Shown: positions 48,025-55,919 of the stretch, piece after piece
Layout of the letters: each line of letters starts with the position of its first letter
How positions within the stretch are numbered: the stretch's first letter is position 1
NCBI RefSeq assembly: GCF_015477765.1
Contig: NZ_JADLQQ010000005.1
Coordinates: forward strand, 62,001 to 126,000
Direction: 5' to 3'
Source: Nocardia transvalensis
Lineage (GTDB): Bacteria > Actinomycetota > Actinomycetes > Mycobacteriales > Mycobacteriaceae
DNA length: 64,000 bases
Position numbers and translations under genes: made by a program
Notes under the pieces: model-generated
What the model saw: the letters and a program-made list of their open reading frames with translations, nothing else
Database searches by the model: none
Told to the model about the DNA's origin: nothing

Positions 48025-48424
48025 GAAGATCGCCGTCCGCACCACCGACGCCCCCGCGCCCGCGCACACGTTCTCCCAGGGCGTGCGCAAGGGCCCGTTC
48101 GTGCAGGTCTCCGGCCAGGGTCCGGTCGACCCGGCCACCAACGAATATCTGCACCCGGGCGACGTCGCCGCCCAGACCACCCGCACCCTGCAGAACGTCA
48201 AGGCCATCATGGAGGCCGCGGGCGCCACCTTCGACGACATCGTCATGCTGCGCGTCTACCTCACCACCCGCGAAGACTTCCCCCTCATGAACGAGGCCTA
48301 CGGCGCCTTCGTCTCCGCCCACACCACCGGCGACGCACTCCCCTGCCGCACCACGGTTTTCACCGGCCTCCCCCGCGAGGAAATGCTCGTCGAAATCGAC
48401 GCCGTCGCCATCATCACCGACTAG
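48017..48424 (+). CDS. RidA-family imine/enamine deaminase
   Basis: A 135-aa YjgF/YER057c/UK114 protein with the family pattern GPFVQVSGQGPVDP, ..LQNVKAIMEAAGATFDDIV and the C-terminal GLPREEMLVEIDAVAI; the conserved Arg lies in LPCRTTVF. RidA proteins hydrolyse reactive 2-aminoacrylate-type enamines released by PLP dehydratases. Here it is co-transcribed in the locus of a PLP D-amino-acid dehydratase, so it likely speeds release of the keto acid. Start ATG 48017 lies inside the end of the IclR gene. Confidence 0.88.
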   Translation: MSEKIAVRTTDAPAPAHTFSQGVRKGPFVQVSGQGPVDPATNEYLHPGDVAAQTTRTLQNVKAIMEAAGATFDDIVMLRVYLTTREDFPLMNEAYGAFVSAHTTGDALPCRTTVFTGLPREEMLVEIDAVAIITD

Positions 48425-48586
48425 GCGAGCAAGTCCGGCGGACCGAAGGCTCCGGCTACTTGCCGTCGATGGTCGGGCGGCCGGCGGTACCCAGCTGTCG
48501 GCGGGAGTCTCCCGGATCCCGGCCGCACCGATCTTCCCGATCCCACCTCCGGCCGCCAATAGGAGCGCGCCCCAGGGCCTGAGGGG

Positions 48587-48616
48587 TTGACCGGAGAAAA
48601 TGAGTGTATATACACT
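48587..48616 (+). promoter_or_regulatory. marR promoter with palindromic operator
   Basis: TTGACC (48587-48592), 16 bp, TATACA (48609-48614). AGTGTATATACACT (48603-48616) is a perfect 14-bp palindrome that covers the -10. The ATG of the MarR gene is at 48623, so the transcript would be leaderless or nearly so. This is a textbook autoregulation layout for MarR proteins. Confidence 0.72.
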
Positions 48617-48622
48617 TATATT

Positions 48623-49069
48623 ATGGAGCCGGTGGAAACACCTTGCGTGTGCACAACATTGCGCATGGCGACGCGTTCCGTCGTGCGTCTCTACGACAGG
48701 GCCTTGGGCGAGGCGGGATTGCGGCAGGCCGGGTACTCGATCCTGTCCCGGATCGACGCCGAGGGCCCGTTGATGATCAGCGACCTCGCCGATCGCTTGG
48801 TGCTCGAGCGGACAACGTGTTCGCGAGAGGTGGAGGCGCTCAACAAGGCCGGTCTGTTGACCGCCGAGGTCGGTAACGACCGCCGTCGGCGGATGCTCCG
48901 GCTGACACCTGCGGGAACGGCGAAGCTGGCCGAAGCTCGTCACCACTGGATCGTGGTCCAGCAGCGACTGCGAGACGTCGTCGGCACCGACGATGCCGAC
49001 GACCTGCTCGACCGATTACGGATGCTACTCCGCGCCTCGGAGCAACTGGCCGAGGTCACCGCCGTCTGA
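48623..49069 (+). CDS. MarR-family transcriptional regulator
   Basis: A 148-aa MarR-type winged-helix protein: LRQAGYSILSRIDAEGPLMISDLADRL, then the recognition helix LERTTCSREVEALNKAGLL and wing NDRRRRMLRLTPAG. The short N-terminus has two Cys (PCVC) before CTTLR, a possible redox or metal site, though this is inference. It precedes RidA and PhzF genes by 44 nt and probably regulates them and itself through the operator at 48603-48616. An in-frame ATG at 48587 would put the operator inside the gene. Confidence 0.85.
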   Translation: MEPVETPCVCTTLRMATRSVVRLYDRALGEAGLRQAGYSILSRIDAEGPLMISDLADRLVLERTTCSREVEALNKAGLLTAEVGNDRRRRMLRLTPAGTAKLAEARHHWIVVQQRLRDVVGTDDADDLLDRLRMLLRASEQLAEVTAV

Positions 49070-49113
49070 ATCATCCAATACAAGAACATCTTTCGGAAAC
49101 AGGGAGTACAGCC

Positions 49114-49488
49114 ATGACACGTGACATCGTCACCACCGACAAGGTCGCCCAACCGATCGGCCCGTTCTCCCTGGCGGTGCGCGGCGAACTCACCTTCCTG
49201 AGCGGACAGGTAGCACAGGATCCCGCGACCGGGGCGCTGATCGACGGGGACGCCGCCGCGCAGGCCGAACGGATCCTGCAGAATCTGACGGCTGTCATCG
49301 AGGCGGCAGGGAAAACCCTCGACGACGTCGTCCGTGTCGGTGTCTATCTGACCGACATGACTGATTTCGCTGCCGTGAACAGTGTCTACGGCAAGTATTT
49401 TCACGCTCCCTACCCGGCCCGAACCACCATCGCCGTGGCAGCCCTGCCTCTGGGTGCCGCCGTCGAGATGGACGCGGTTGTCGCTTGA
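49114..49488 (+). CDS. RidA-family protein (second copy)
   Basis: A 124-aa RidA-like protein: GPFSLAVRGELTFLSGQVAQDPATG, LTAVIEAAGKTLDDVVRVGVYLTDM, and PARTTIAVAALPLGAAVEMDAV, with the substrate-binding Arg in PARTT. It lies between a MarR regulator and a PhzF-like gene, in the same direction and with 16 nt to the next start. The sequence differs clearly from the copy at 48017, so it is not a recent duplicate. A detoxifying or isomerising deaminase role is expected. Confidence 0.87.
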   Translation: MTRDIVTTDKVAQPIGPFSLAVRGELTFLSGQVAQDPATGALIDGDAAAQAERILQNLTAVIEAAGKTLDDVVRVGVYLTDMTDFAAVNSVYGKYFHAPYPARTTIAVAALPLGAAVEMDAVVA

Positions 49489-49504
49489 CACGCAGAGCAC
49501 GACT

Positions 49505-50392
49505 ATGGAGTACACGTTCGTCATCGCCGACGTCTTCACCGAGACGCCGTTCGGAGGCAACCAACTGGCCGTCTTTCCGGACGCGGGTGGACTGTCCGAG
49601 CAACAGATGCAAGACCTGGCACGTGAATTCGGGTTCTCCGAAACGACTTTCGCCTTCCCACCCGAGAACCCGGACCATACTCGTCGCTTGCGGATCTTCA
49701 CCCCATCCAACGAACTGCCGTTCGCCGGGCATCCCACGGTAGGTACCGCATCGGTGCTGGCCGCCGGCGGATTCGTCGATACGACGGCGCCCGAAACCAC
49801 CCTGATACTCGAGGAGACCGTCGGGCCGATCGCCGTTCGGATCGACGGGACATACAGCCGTCTCATTTTCACTCCACCATTCCGACGGCCGGAGGAGCGG
49901 CCGACGCTCAGGGCCGTTGCCGCGGCATTGTCGCTCTCCGGGGAGGTCGTCCGCGGTTGCTGGTACGGGAGCGTCGGCGTGCCGTTCTGCCTGGTACACC
50001 TTGCCGATAGCGAGGCCGTCGATCGAGCCGCCATCGATCGTGCCGAATGGTCGACCGGCCTGGCCGACGGCTGGTCTCCACACCTGTTCGTGTTCGCCGG
50101 CGATCTCGACGACGGCAGTACGCTGCACGCTCGAATGTTCGCACCGGACCTGAGGATCGAGGAAGATCCCGCCACCGGCTCGGCCGCGGCGGCCCTCGTC
50201 GCGAGCCTCGTTCAGGATTCCGCCCACGACGATACGGACTACCATCTCCGTATCACTCAAGGGGTCCGGATGGGTCGCCCGAGCCTGATCGACGCCAGCG
50301 CTCACCGCCGTAGCGGCCGACTCTCTCATGTCACAATCGGCGGCCATACGACAGTCATCGGACAGGGGGTTGTTTCCCTTCCCGACATGTGA
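49505..50392 (+). CDS. PhzF-family isomerase/epimerase-like protein
   Basis: A 295-aa protein with two diaminopimelate-epimerase-like halves. N-terminal ADVFTETPFGGNQLAVFPDA, catalytic Glu in EFGFSETTF, and C-terminal EEDPATGSAAAALV are the family signatures. PhzF itself isomerises a phenazine precursor; most relatives are uncharacterised. No other phenazine genes are nearby. It forms a small operon with MarR and RidA. ATG 49505 is the only start that gives the standard N-terminus. Confidence 0.85.
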   Translation: MEYTFVIADVFTETPFGGNQLAVFPDAGGLSEQQMQDLAREFGFSETTFAFPPENPDHTRRLRIFTPSNELPFAGHPTVGTASVLAAGGFVDTTAPETTLILEETVGPIAVRIDGTYSRLIFTPPFRRPEERPTLRAVAAALSLSGEVVRGCWYGSVGVPFCLVHLADSEAVDRAAIDRAEWSTGLADGWSPHLFVFAGDLDDGSTLHARMFAPDLRIEEDPATGSAAAALVASLVQDSAHDDTDYHLRITQGVRMGRPSLIDASAHRRSGRLSHVTIGGHTTVIGQGVVSLPDM

Positions 50393-50438
50393 CCGCGACG
50401 ACGCCGGAGGCGAAAAGGCCGCGGGGGGACGTACTCGT

Positions 50439-51461
50439 CTAGGCGTCGGCGAGGATGGTGAGGACCGGGTCGGAGGTGTAGAAGGGCTCCAAGCGTTCGC
50501 GGATCAGCTTGGCCAGCACGCCGTTTCGTTTGGCGGCCTCGATGACGGCGGGGCCGTAGCGCAGGATCTCCTCGGCGATGTCGTCCGGGGTGACGTTCAG
50601 CTCCGGTAGCAGGGCGGCGAGGGTGTGGTCGCCGTACTTGGTGAAGAACACCTCCACGGCCTCGTCGAGCAGCAGGCCCACGTATTCCTTGTTGCGGCTG
50701 GTCTTCACGATCTCGTGGACGAGCAGTACCAGCTCGCGCAGGTCGGCCTTGCTCAGGTAGTCGCGCAGGCCGCTGACCGGCTCACCGGCGTGCAGATCCC
50801 AGAACTCCATGGCGGCGCCGTGCACCGGCGCCTCGCGCAGCGTCTCGCGAATGGCGTTGGTGACCCGCTTGAGCGCGAACAGCGTGCCCTTGGCGGCCAG
50901 GTCGCCGACGCGGCTGCCCTCGGCAGCCTTGCGCGCCGATTTCACCGCCGACTGTCCCAGCGACATCAGTGAATTCACGCCCGGCACCTTGCCCGCGATC
51001 TTCTTGTTCGCCTCGAGAATGTCGTCGATCAGCATATCGGTGAATTTGGCGGCGACCGGACCTGCCGTGGGCGCCTCGCTCAGCCGATCGAGCAACCGCT
51101 CCTGGGTGCCGTACATGCCGATGATCTTCTCCAGCAACGCCTCCACCGGCTCGCGGTCGACCACGTCGCCGAGGGTGTAGTCGTCATTGGCGGCGATGTG
51201 CTCGTAGAGGGAGTCGGACAGGACGCCGACCAGATCCTCCAGCAGAGGACTGGCTCCGCCGCGGTCGACCACCTTGCGGACGGTCTGCCTGGCCTGGTCG
51301 ATCTCCACCACGTCCCGGAAGACGATGGTGTCGGCGACACCGATCACCGACTCCACGTCGCGGGCCACGACCTCGGCGAAACGCTCGCCGGAGACCTCCG
51401 CGAGGATGAAGTCGACCTGGGCATCGAGCAGTCGTTCGGCGATTTCCCGCGGCTCGGTCAT
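50439..51461 (-). CDS. Conserved hypothetical protein, helical
   Basis: A 340-aa soluble, strongly helical, charged protein with no signal peptide or membrane helix. No family is recognised. The frame, codon bias and length support a real gene. Noticeable segments are KKIAGKVPGVNSLMSLGQSA in the middle and a C-terminal LLPELNVTPDDIAEEILRYG. It ends near the PhzF gene (convergent) and follows the gene at 51498 by 36 nt, so the two are probably co-transcribed. Confidence 0.7.
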   Translation of the reverse strand: MTEPREIAERLLDAQVDFILAEVSGERFAEVVARDVESVIGVADTIVFRDVVEIDQARQTVRKVVDRGGASPLLEDLVGVLSDSLYEHIAANDDYTLGDVVDREPVEALLEKIIGMYGTQERLLDRLSEAPTAGPVAAKFTDMLIDDILEANKKIAGKVPGVNSLMSLGQSAVKSARKAAEGSRVGDLAAKGTLFALKRVTNAIRETLREAPVHGAAMEFWDLHAGEPVSGLRDYLSKADLRELVLLVHEIVKTSRNKEYVGLLLDEAVEVFFTKYGDHTLAALLPELNVTPDDIAEEILRYGPAVIEAAKRNGVLAKLIRERLEPFYTSDPVLTILADA

Positions 51462-51497
51462 GGAGTTCCACCCTCACTTCGTTCCCGGCCCGCCGGA

Positions 51498-51989
51498 TCA
51501 GCCGGAATCGTTGCGCCGCATCGACTCCCGAATGCTGTCCAGGCGGTCCCGCGCGGCCTTCTCCCGCGCCTGCCACTGTTCGTCGGCGCTGCGGCCCGTG
51601 GGGGTCTCCCGATCGAGTTCGCTCATCCCCTGGGCGGTACCGAAGCGCTGCTCGACTTTATCGCGAACTGACTCGAAAGTAGGGACGCCGGAGGACGTAT
51701 AACCGCCCGGCCCAGAAATACCCGTCGGTGGTACCGGTATCCCGGAAACCGGCGCGACCTGCCCGGATGCGCCGGACGAGGAGACTCCGCCGGAGCCGCC
51801 GGACGGTCCGGTGGTGGAAGTCACATCGGGCTCCACCGTGACATGACCGGCCGACGCCGACAGTTCCACGGCCACCCGATGCAACTGCTCGAGCCCCGGC
51901 CGCCCCGTGGTCGCGGTCACGACCACCGCCAGCAGATCCTCGTCCTTCAGACCCGCCAGCAGCGCCGCCATATCGCTGACATCAGACAT
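51498..51989 (-). CDS. Conserved hypothetical protein with Gly/Ser-rich linker
   Basis: A 163-aa protein. Residues 1-55 are a compact, likely alpha/beta N-terminus (MAALLAGLKDEDLLAVVV); residues ~56-100 are low-complexity Gly/Ser/Pro linker; the C-terminus (~105-163) is helical and highly charged (EKAARDRLDSIRESMRRND). No known domain is recognised. It sits directly upstream of the helical protein at 50439 on the same strand. Confidence 0.65.
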   Translation of the reverse strand: MSDVSDMAALLAGLKDEDLLAVVVTATTGRPGLEQLHRVAVELSASAGHVTVEPDVTSTTGPSGGSGGVSSSGASGQVAPVSGIPVPPTGISGPGGYTSSGVPTFESVRDKVEQRFGTAQGMSELDRETPTGRSADEQWQAREKAARDRLDSIRESMRRNDSG

Positions 51990-52053
51990 GCACCCAGGCT
52001 ACGCACGCGCGAGCCGACGCACCGGCGTACGAAACCCCTGGCTTCGGGAGGAG

Positions 52054-52132
52054 CGAGCGCCCTACTCCCCGCAGCCTTCGAGGCAGCCTTCGAGCGCCCT
52101 ACTCCCCGCAGCCTTCGAGCGCCCTACTCCCC
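52054..52132. repeat. Imperfect tandem repeat spanning a stop codon
   Basis: The 17-bp core CGAGCGCCCTACTCCCC occurs at 52054, 52091 and 52116; copies 1 and 2 continue identically for 29 bp and copies 2 and 3 are 25 bp apart. An extra 12-bp partial duplication lies between copies 1 and 2. Copy 2 carries the stop codon of the hydrolase gene (52099-52101), and copy 3 encodes its final residues in another phase. Slippage duplication is the likely origin. Confidence 0.85.
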
Positions 52133-52896
52133 AGCACCGGGCGCGCCCACTCGGCAACGGTTTCGGCCCAATCGGGGGACAGCACCAGATCGTTGTGGGC
52201 GCCGCCGGGGTAGATCTTCAGCTGTTTCGGGCCGGGCGCGGCGTTGTACAGCTGGTGGGCCATGCGCACGGGCAGGAGCTCGTCGTTGTCGCCGTGCATG
52301 ATCAGCATCGGCACGTGCAGGGTGCGGATGCGGCGAAGGCTCGGAAAGGCGTTGGGCACGAACGGTGTCGGCAGGAACGGATACACCGCCCGGGCGGCGT
52401 CGCGCAACCCGGTGAAGGTGGACATGAGGATCATCCCGACCGGCGGGAAGGCGGTGGCCAGCTCGATCATCACCGCTCCCCCGAGCGATTTGCCGAGATA
52501 CAGCACGCGCTCCGTATCGATACCGGGCTGCCGTAGCAGTTCCTCGCGGGCCGCCCGCGCATCGAGATAGGCACCGCGTTCGCCGGGTCGGCCCCCGCTG
52601 CGCCCGTAACCCCGGTAATCGAAGATGAGCACGTCGAATCCGGCAGCCGCCAGCAGCGCCAGCACCGGCGACCGATCGCCGATATTGCCCCCGTTCCCGT
52701 GCGCGAACAGGATGTGGCCTACCGGTTTCTGCGCGCGCACGAGCCACGCGTTGATCCGCACCCCGTCGGCGGCGGTGAAATACAGATCCTCATAGGCCGC
52801 GCCGAACTCCGCGGGTGTCATCACGATCTCCCGCTCGGGCAGGAACGTCAGCGCGTTGAGGATCGGTTCGGCCGGATGTCGCATGAGTCCTTTCAT
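52099..52896 (-). CDS. Alpha/beta hydrolase
   Basis: A 265-aa alpha/beta hydrolase of the ABHD/BAAT-like type. Oxyanion region FAHGNGGNIGDRSP, FDYRGYGRSGG, nucleophile elbow YLGKSLGGAVM (Ser in GKSLGG), catalytic Asp in MLIMHGDNDELLP, and His in GGAHNDLV. Likely a cytoplasmic esterase or thioesterase of unknown substrate. Start ATG 52896 or 52884; both have weak ribosome sites. The last ~10 residues (SRALEGCGE) come from a tandemly duplicated stretch, so the C-terminus may be recently altered. Confidence 0.85.
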   Translation of the reverse strand: MKGLMRHPAEPILNALTFLPEREIVMTPAEFGAAYEDLYFTAADGVRINAWLVRAQKPVGHILFAHGNGGNIGDRSPVLALLAAAGFDVLIFDYRGYGRSGGRPGERGAYLDARAAREELLRQPGIDTERVLYLGKSLGGAVMIELATAFPPVGMILMSTFTGLRDAARAVYPFLPTPFVPNAFPSLRRIRTLHVPMLIMHGDNDELLPVRMAHQLYNAAPGPKQLKIYPGGAHNDLVLSPDWAETVAEWARPVLGSRALEGCGE

Positions 52897-53239
52897 ACAC
52901 CCCTGAAAAACCCTTTGTGCCGTCTCCGCCCATCCGGTTACGGTCCGACCATGGCTATCGAGCCCTCCGACGCGCCGACCGCGTCTTAGCTGCCGCGCTC
53001 CGCACTCCGCACCGGATACCCCTGCGGAGCGCCGACCGCTGTCTTTCTGCCTCGCGTCAGCTGCCCCCTTCCCCGCCGTGCTTTTCGGCGGGGTCCGCTC
53101 GATAACCATTCCGAGGATCTCCCATGTCCGAAGCCGATCTGCGCGCTGCCCTGCTCGCCCTGGTCATCCGCCCCGACGTGGGGCGGGATCCGCCCGCCCC
53201 CTTCCGCCTCCGCAACGGAAGACGACGGGAAGGAGACCC
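52897..53239. other. Intergenic region upstream of rpmF
   Basis: About 340 nt without a convincing gene. It contains a perfect 8-bp stem hairpin (CCCCGCCG 53071-53078, CGGCGGGG 53086-53093, 7-nt loop with TTTT) that may be a terminator or attenuator. A short open frame from ATG 53124 runs into rpmF in another phase and is not convincing. No tRNA fold was seen. Confidence 0.5.
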
Positions 53240-53434
53240 ATGTCCAGTTCGATGTTCCGCAAGAAGTCACGGGCGAATGTCCGCGCCCACCGTGCCCGCT
53301 GGTTGGCCAATGTCGACCCGCCGCAGCTCATGCGCTGCCCGAATCCGGCCTGCGGCCGAGCCAAACCACGCCACATGGTGTGCCCGTCCTGCGGCCAATA
53401 CCAGGGCCGCCAGGTAATCCGCCCCCGCGGATAG
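53240..53434 (+). CDS. rpmF: 50S ribosomal protein L32
   Basis: A 64-aa L32 protein: N-terminal basic stretch RKKSRANVRAHRARW and zinc ribbon with four Cys (CPNPACG and CPSCG), ending GQYQGRQV. It is therefore the zinc-binding (C+) form. AAGGAG lies 6 nt before ATG 53240. It stands alone among accessory genes, not with other ribosomal genes. Whether another rpmF copy exists elsewhere cannot be seen. Confidence 0.88.
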   Translation: MSSSMFRKKSRANVRAHRARWLANVDPPQLMRCPNPACGRAKPRHMVCPSCGQYQGRQVIRPRG

Positions 53435-53443
53435 CACCGGGAA

Positions 53444-53478
53444 GGCGGCTGCCCACGGCCCCGCCATGGGCGGCCGCC
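53444..53478. terminator. Bidirectional terminator between rpmF and tetR
   Basis: GGCGGCTGCCCA (53444-53455) pairs with TGGGCGGCCGCC (53467-53478), 12 bp with one G-U pair and an 11-nt loop. It begins 9 nt after the rpmF stop and ends 3 nt before the tetR stop, so it can serve both convergent genes. Confidence 0.6.
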
Positions 53479-53481
53479 GCC

Positions 53482-54024
53482 CTACGACGAGGAGAATGCG
53501 CCCATCGCCGCCTCGACCGCTGCGGCTCGCAGTTGTGCCTCGGGCACGTCGGTGAAGAGGGTGGCCGCGTCGGCCAGGCCACCCAATGCCACCGTGGTCC
53601 GGATCTTCTGCTCCACGCTGGGGTCGGGACCGTGCAGGATCGCCGCTGTTCGTTCCCGCCAGTTGATAACGCGATCGATCAACCCCAGTTCGGCCAGTGC
53701 GGCCGGTTCGACCAGGAGGAACTGCACCACGTCGCGATGACCGTAGTGGAAGTCGAAAAACACCTGGAACACGGTGCGCGCCTGAGGATCTGGGGCCTTC
53801 TCCAATTCCTCCACCGCGGCCTCACCAGCGATGAGCAATGGCTCGACGATGCTGCGCACCAGCTCCTCGCGCGAGGAAAAGTGGTAGTAGAGCGCAGGTT
53901 TGGTGATCTCGAGCCGATCGGCGATGTCCTGCAGGCTGGTCTTCTGCACGCCCTTTTGCGCGAACAACTCTCGGGCCACCGCCTGGATCCGCTGCCTGGT
54001 GTCCATTGTCACAGCACTCACCAT
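53482..54024 (-). CDS. TetR-family transcriptional regulator
   Basis: A 180-aa TetR-type repressor. N-terminal helix-turn-helix RIQAVARELFAQKGVQKTSLQDIADRLEIT with KPALYYHFSSREELV; the C-terminal ligand domain is of the AcrR-like class. ATG 54024 abuts the operator; ATG 54006 is also in frame and gives MDTRQRIQ. It diverges from a flavin monooxygenase gene across 55 nt of repeated half-sites, the common arrangement for a repressor of a detoxifying enzyme. Confidence 0.88.
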   Translation of the reverse strand: MVSAVTMDTRQRIQAVARELFAQKGVQKTSLQDIADRLEITKPALYYHFSSREELVRSIVEPLLIAGEAAVEELEKAPDPQARTVFQVFFDFHYGHRDVVQFLLVEPAALAELGLIDRVINWRERTAAILHGPDPSVEQKIRTTVALGGLADAATLFTDVPEAQLRAAAVEAAMGAFSSS

Positions 54025-54025
54025 G

Positions 54026-54066
54026 ACTTACCATTCGTTAAGTACGCAACTTACTGTCCGATAAGT
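54026..54066. promoter_or_regulatory. TetR operator with repeated ACTTA half-sites
   Basis: ACTTAC (54026), TTAAGT (54038), ACTTAC (54049) and ATAAGT (54061) alternate in orientation, giving overlapping dyads at 11-12 bp spacing within the 55-nt gap between tetR and the monooxygenase. The region is AT-rich against its surroundings. It probably covers both divergent promoters. Confidence 0.68.
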
Positions 54067-54079
54067 AAACGGGTGTGAC

Positions 54080-55285
54080 ATGCGGGTTCTCGTCTCGGGT
54101 GCGAGCATCGCCGGTCCTGTCCTGGCGTACTGGCTGGCCCGGTACGGCTTCACGGTCACCGTGGTGGAGAAGGCGTCGACCTTGCGTAAGGCGGGCGGAC
54201 ACGCGGTGGATCTGTTCAAACCGTCGATGACGATCTCCGAGCAGATGGGTGTGCTGCCCCGAATTCTGAAGGCGGCCACCGGCACCGAGCAGCTGATCGT
54301 CCACACCCGGCGGCGCAGCGTCCGGATGAATGTGACCAAACTTGTCTCGGCCGCGTCCGACCGGCACGTGGAGATCATGCGAGACGATCTGAGCGAGATC
54401 TATTACGACGCAACCGAAGACGATGTGGAGTACCTCTTCGGCAATGCCATCACCGAGATCTCCGAGGACGGTCGAGTCGGCTTCGAGAACGGTCCGGCGC
54501 GTGAGTTCGATCTGGTAATCGGCGCGGACGGGTTGCGTTCCAACGTCCGGCGTCTGATCTTCGGGGAGGTTCCCGAGCATTATCTGGGCGGCTACTTCGC
54601 GGTGATATCGGCGCCACGCGAACTCGCCGAGGCGAACAAGTTCGTGAGCTACCTGGACGCCGGACGCTGGATCGGGATCTACACCGCCGCACATCTTCCC
54701 GACGCGCGTCTGACCTTCCTCTTCCGCACCGACCAGCCTCTCGACTACGACCACCGCGATCTCGCTCGACAGAAAGAGCTGCTCCGCAAGGCGTTCGCCG
54801 GCTTCGCGCCCCAGGTGGACCGCTGGCTGACCGAACTGGACCACACCCCGACGTTCTACTTCGACTCGATCACTCAGTTGCGCGTCGACAGCTGGTCACG
54901 GGGCCGGGTCACACTCGTCGGCGACGCCGCCTATTGTCCGGGACCGGTGGTCGGTGGCAGCACCAGCCTGGCCGTACTCGGCGCCTACACCCTGGCCGGA
55001 GAGCTCGCCGCCGCCGACGGCGACCACACCATCGCCTTCCCCGCCTACGAGGCGGCCATGGCCGACGCGGTCCGAGGCAGCCGGGCCTTCGCCCTGCGCG
55101 CAGCCAAGACACTCGTCCCCGCCTCGGCCACCGGCGTTTGGGCACTCACCCAGAGCATCCGGCTCTTCAATATCCTGCCTGCCGGACTCAGCCGCGCGGT
55201 AGCCGAACTCAACACCACCGGCGTACGCATGCTCGACTCGATGACGGTCCCGGACTATTCCACCCGCATACCCGCCGACGAATAG
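54080..55285 (+). CDS. FAD-dependent monooxygenase, TetX-like
   Basis: A 401-aa class A flavoprotein monooxygenase. FAD motif VSGASIAGPVLAYWLARYG, DLVIGADGLRSNVR and GRVTLVGDAAYCPGPVVG. The GASIAGP variant and the C-terminal helix resemble the tetracycline-destructase/rifampicin-monooxygenase neighbourhood of the family, but this does not prove an antibiotic substrate. Controlled by a divergent TetR gene, so induction by a small hydrophobic compound is expected. Confidence 0.86.
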   Translation: MRVLVSGASIAGPVLAYWLARYGFTVTVVEKASTLRKAGGHAVDLFKPSMTISEQMGVLPRILKAATGTEQLIVHTRRRSVRMNVTKLVSAASDRHVEIMRDDLSEIYYDATEDDVEYLFGNAITEISEDGRVGFENGPAREFDLVIGADGLRSNVRRLIFGEVPEHYLGGYFAVISAPRELAEANKFVSYLDAGRWIGIYTAAHLPDARLTFLFRTDQPLDYDHRDLARQKELLRKAFAGFAPQVDRWLTELDHTPTFYFDSITQLRVDSWSRGRVTLVGDAAYCPGPVVGGSTSLAVLGAYTLAGELAAADGDHTIAFPAYEAAMADAVRGSRAFALRAAKTLVPASATGVWALTQSIRLFNILPAGLSRAVAELNTTGVRMLDSMTVPDYSTRIPADE

Positions 55286-55302
55286 GCCACCACCCCACCT
55301 CG

Positions 55303-55866
55303 TCACGCCGTCAAGGGCAACGTGGGCGTGCCGGTCGCGTACAACCCTGCAGGCGGCTGCGGCATCAGCTGGAGCTTGCGTTCCTCGGTCCAGGCGTAGT
55401 TGACCAAGGTGTTGAATTGGGCGACGAAATGATCGCGCCAGGTCTGGGAGCCGAATTGCATGGCCGTGTTCACCTGCAGCCAGCCGGAGGTGCTGAAGTT
55501 GACCGACCCCTCCCAACATTGCGGGCCGGACGGCGTGTCGGTGACGAAACCCTTGGTGTGGCAGATATATCGGGACCCGCTGGTGCTGGTACCGATGGTC
55601 ACCTCCACCCCGGCGTCGACCAGTCGCTGCACCAGCGGTCGCTCGGTGGCCCCGGTGGACTGGGTGTGGTCGAGGTACAGATGCAGAGCCACCCCGTGCC
55701 GATGCGCGGCCACCAGTTCATCGATCGCGCCCGGCAGGGTGAATCCGTAGGCGATGATCCAGGTTTCGCCCGGTCCTGCGACCAGGTCGAGGAACCGCGC
55801 GCGGGCCTCGTCGTGGTCGCCGGGCATCAGATAGCACGTGAACGAACCGTCGATGACGAAGCTCAT
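55303..55866 (-). CDS. Phospholipase D-like domain protein
   Basis: A 187-aa protein with a single PLD-type active-site motif, HTKGFVTD (HxKx4D), followed by GSVNFSTSG. N-terminal part IDGSFTCYLMPGDHDEAR and LHLYLDHTQSTG fits a PLD-like nuclease fold. Single-motif members act as dimers on phosphodiesters such as DNA or lipids. No signal peptide. It is convergent with the monooxygenase, 17 nt apart. Its role is unknown. Confidence 0.78.
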   Translation of the reverse strand: MSFVIDGSFTCYLMPGDHDEARARFLDLVAGPGETWIIAYGFTLPGAIDELVAAHRHGVALHLYLDHTQSTGATERPLVQRLVDAGVEVTIGTSTSGSRYICHTKGFVTDTPSGPQCWEGSVNFSTSGWLQVNTAMQFGSQTWRDHFVAQFNTLVNYAWTEERKLQLMPQPPAGLYATGTPTLPLTA

Positions 55867-55919
55867 GCCGTCACGCTACAGCGACCGACCGGTCGCTACG
55901 CATAGCGCGGCGGCCTGTG

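Noticed and set aside
49505-50392. Phenazine biosynthesis locus
   Set aside because: Only a PhzF-like gene is present; no phzA/B, phzD, phzE or phzG neighbours.
53124-53239. Possible small protein starting MSEADLRAALLALV upstream of rpmF
   Set aside because: The frame runs on through rpmF in another phase without a stop at its natural end, and no family is recognised; the Arg/Pro-rich remainder looks non-coding.
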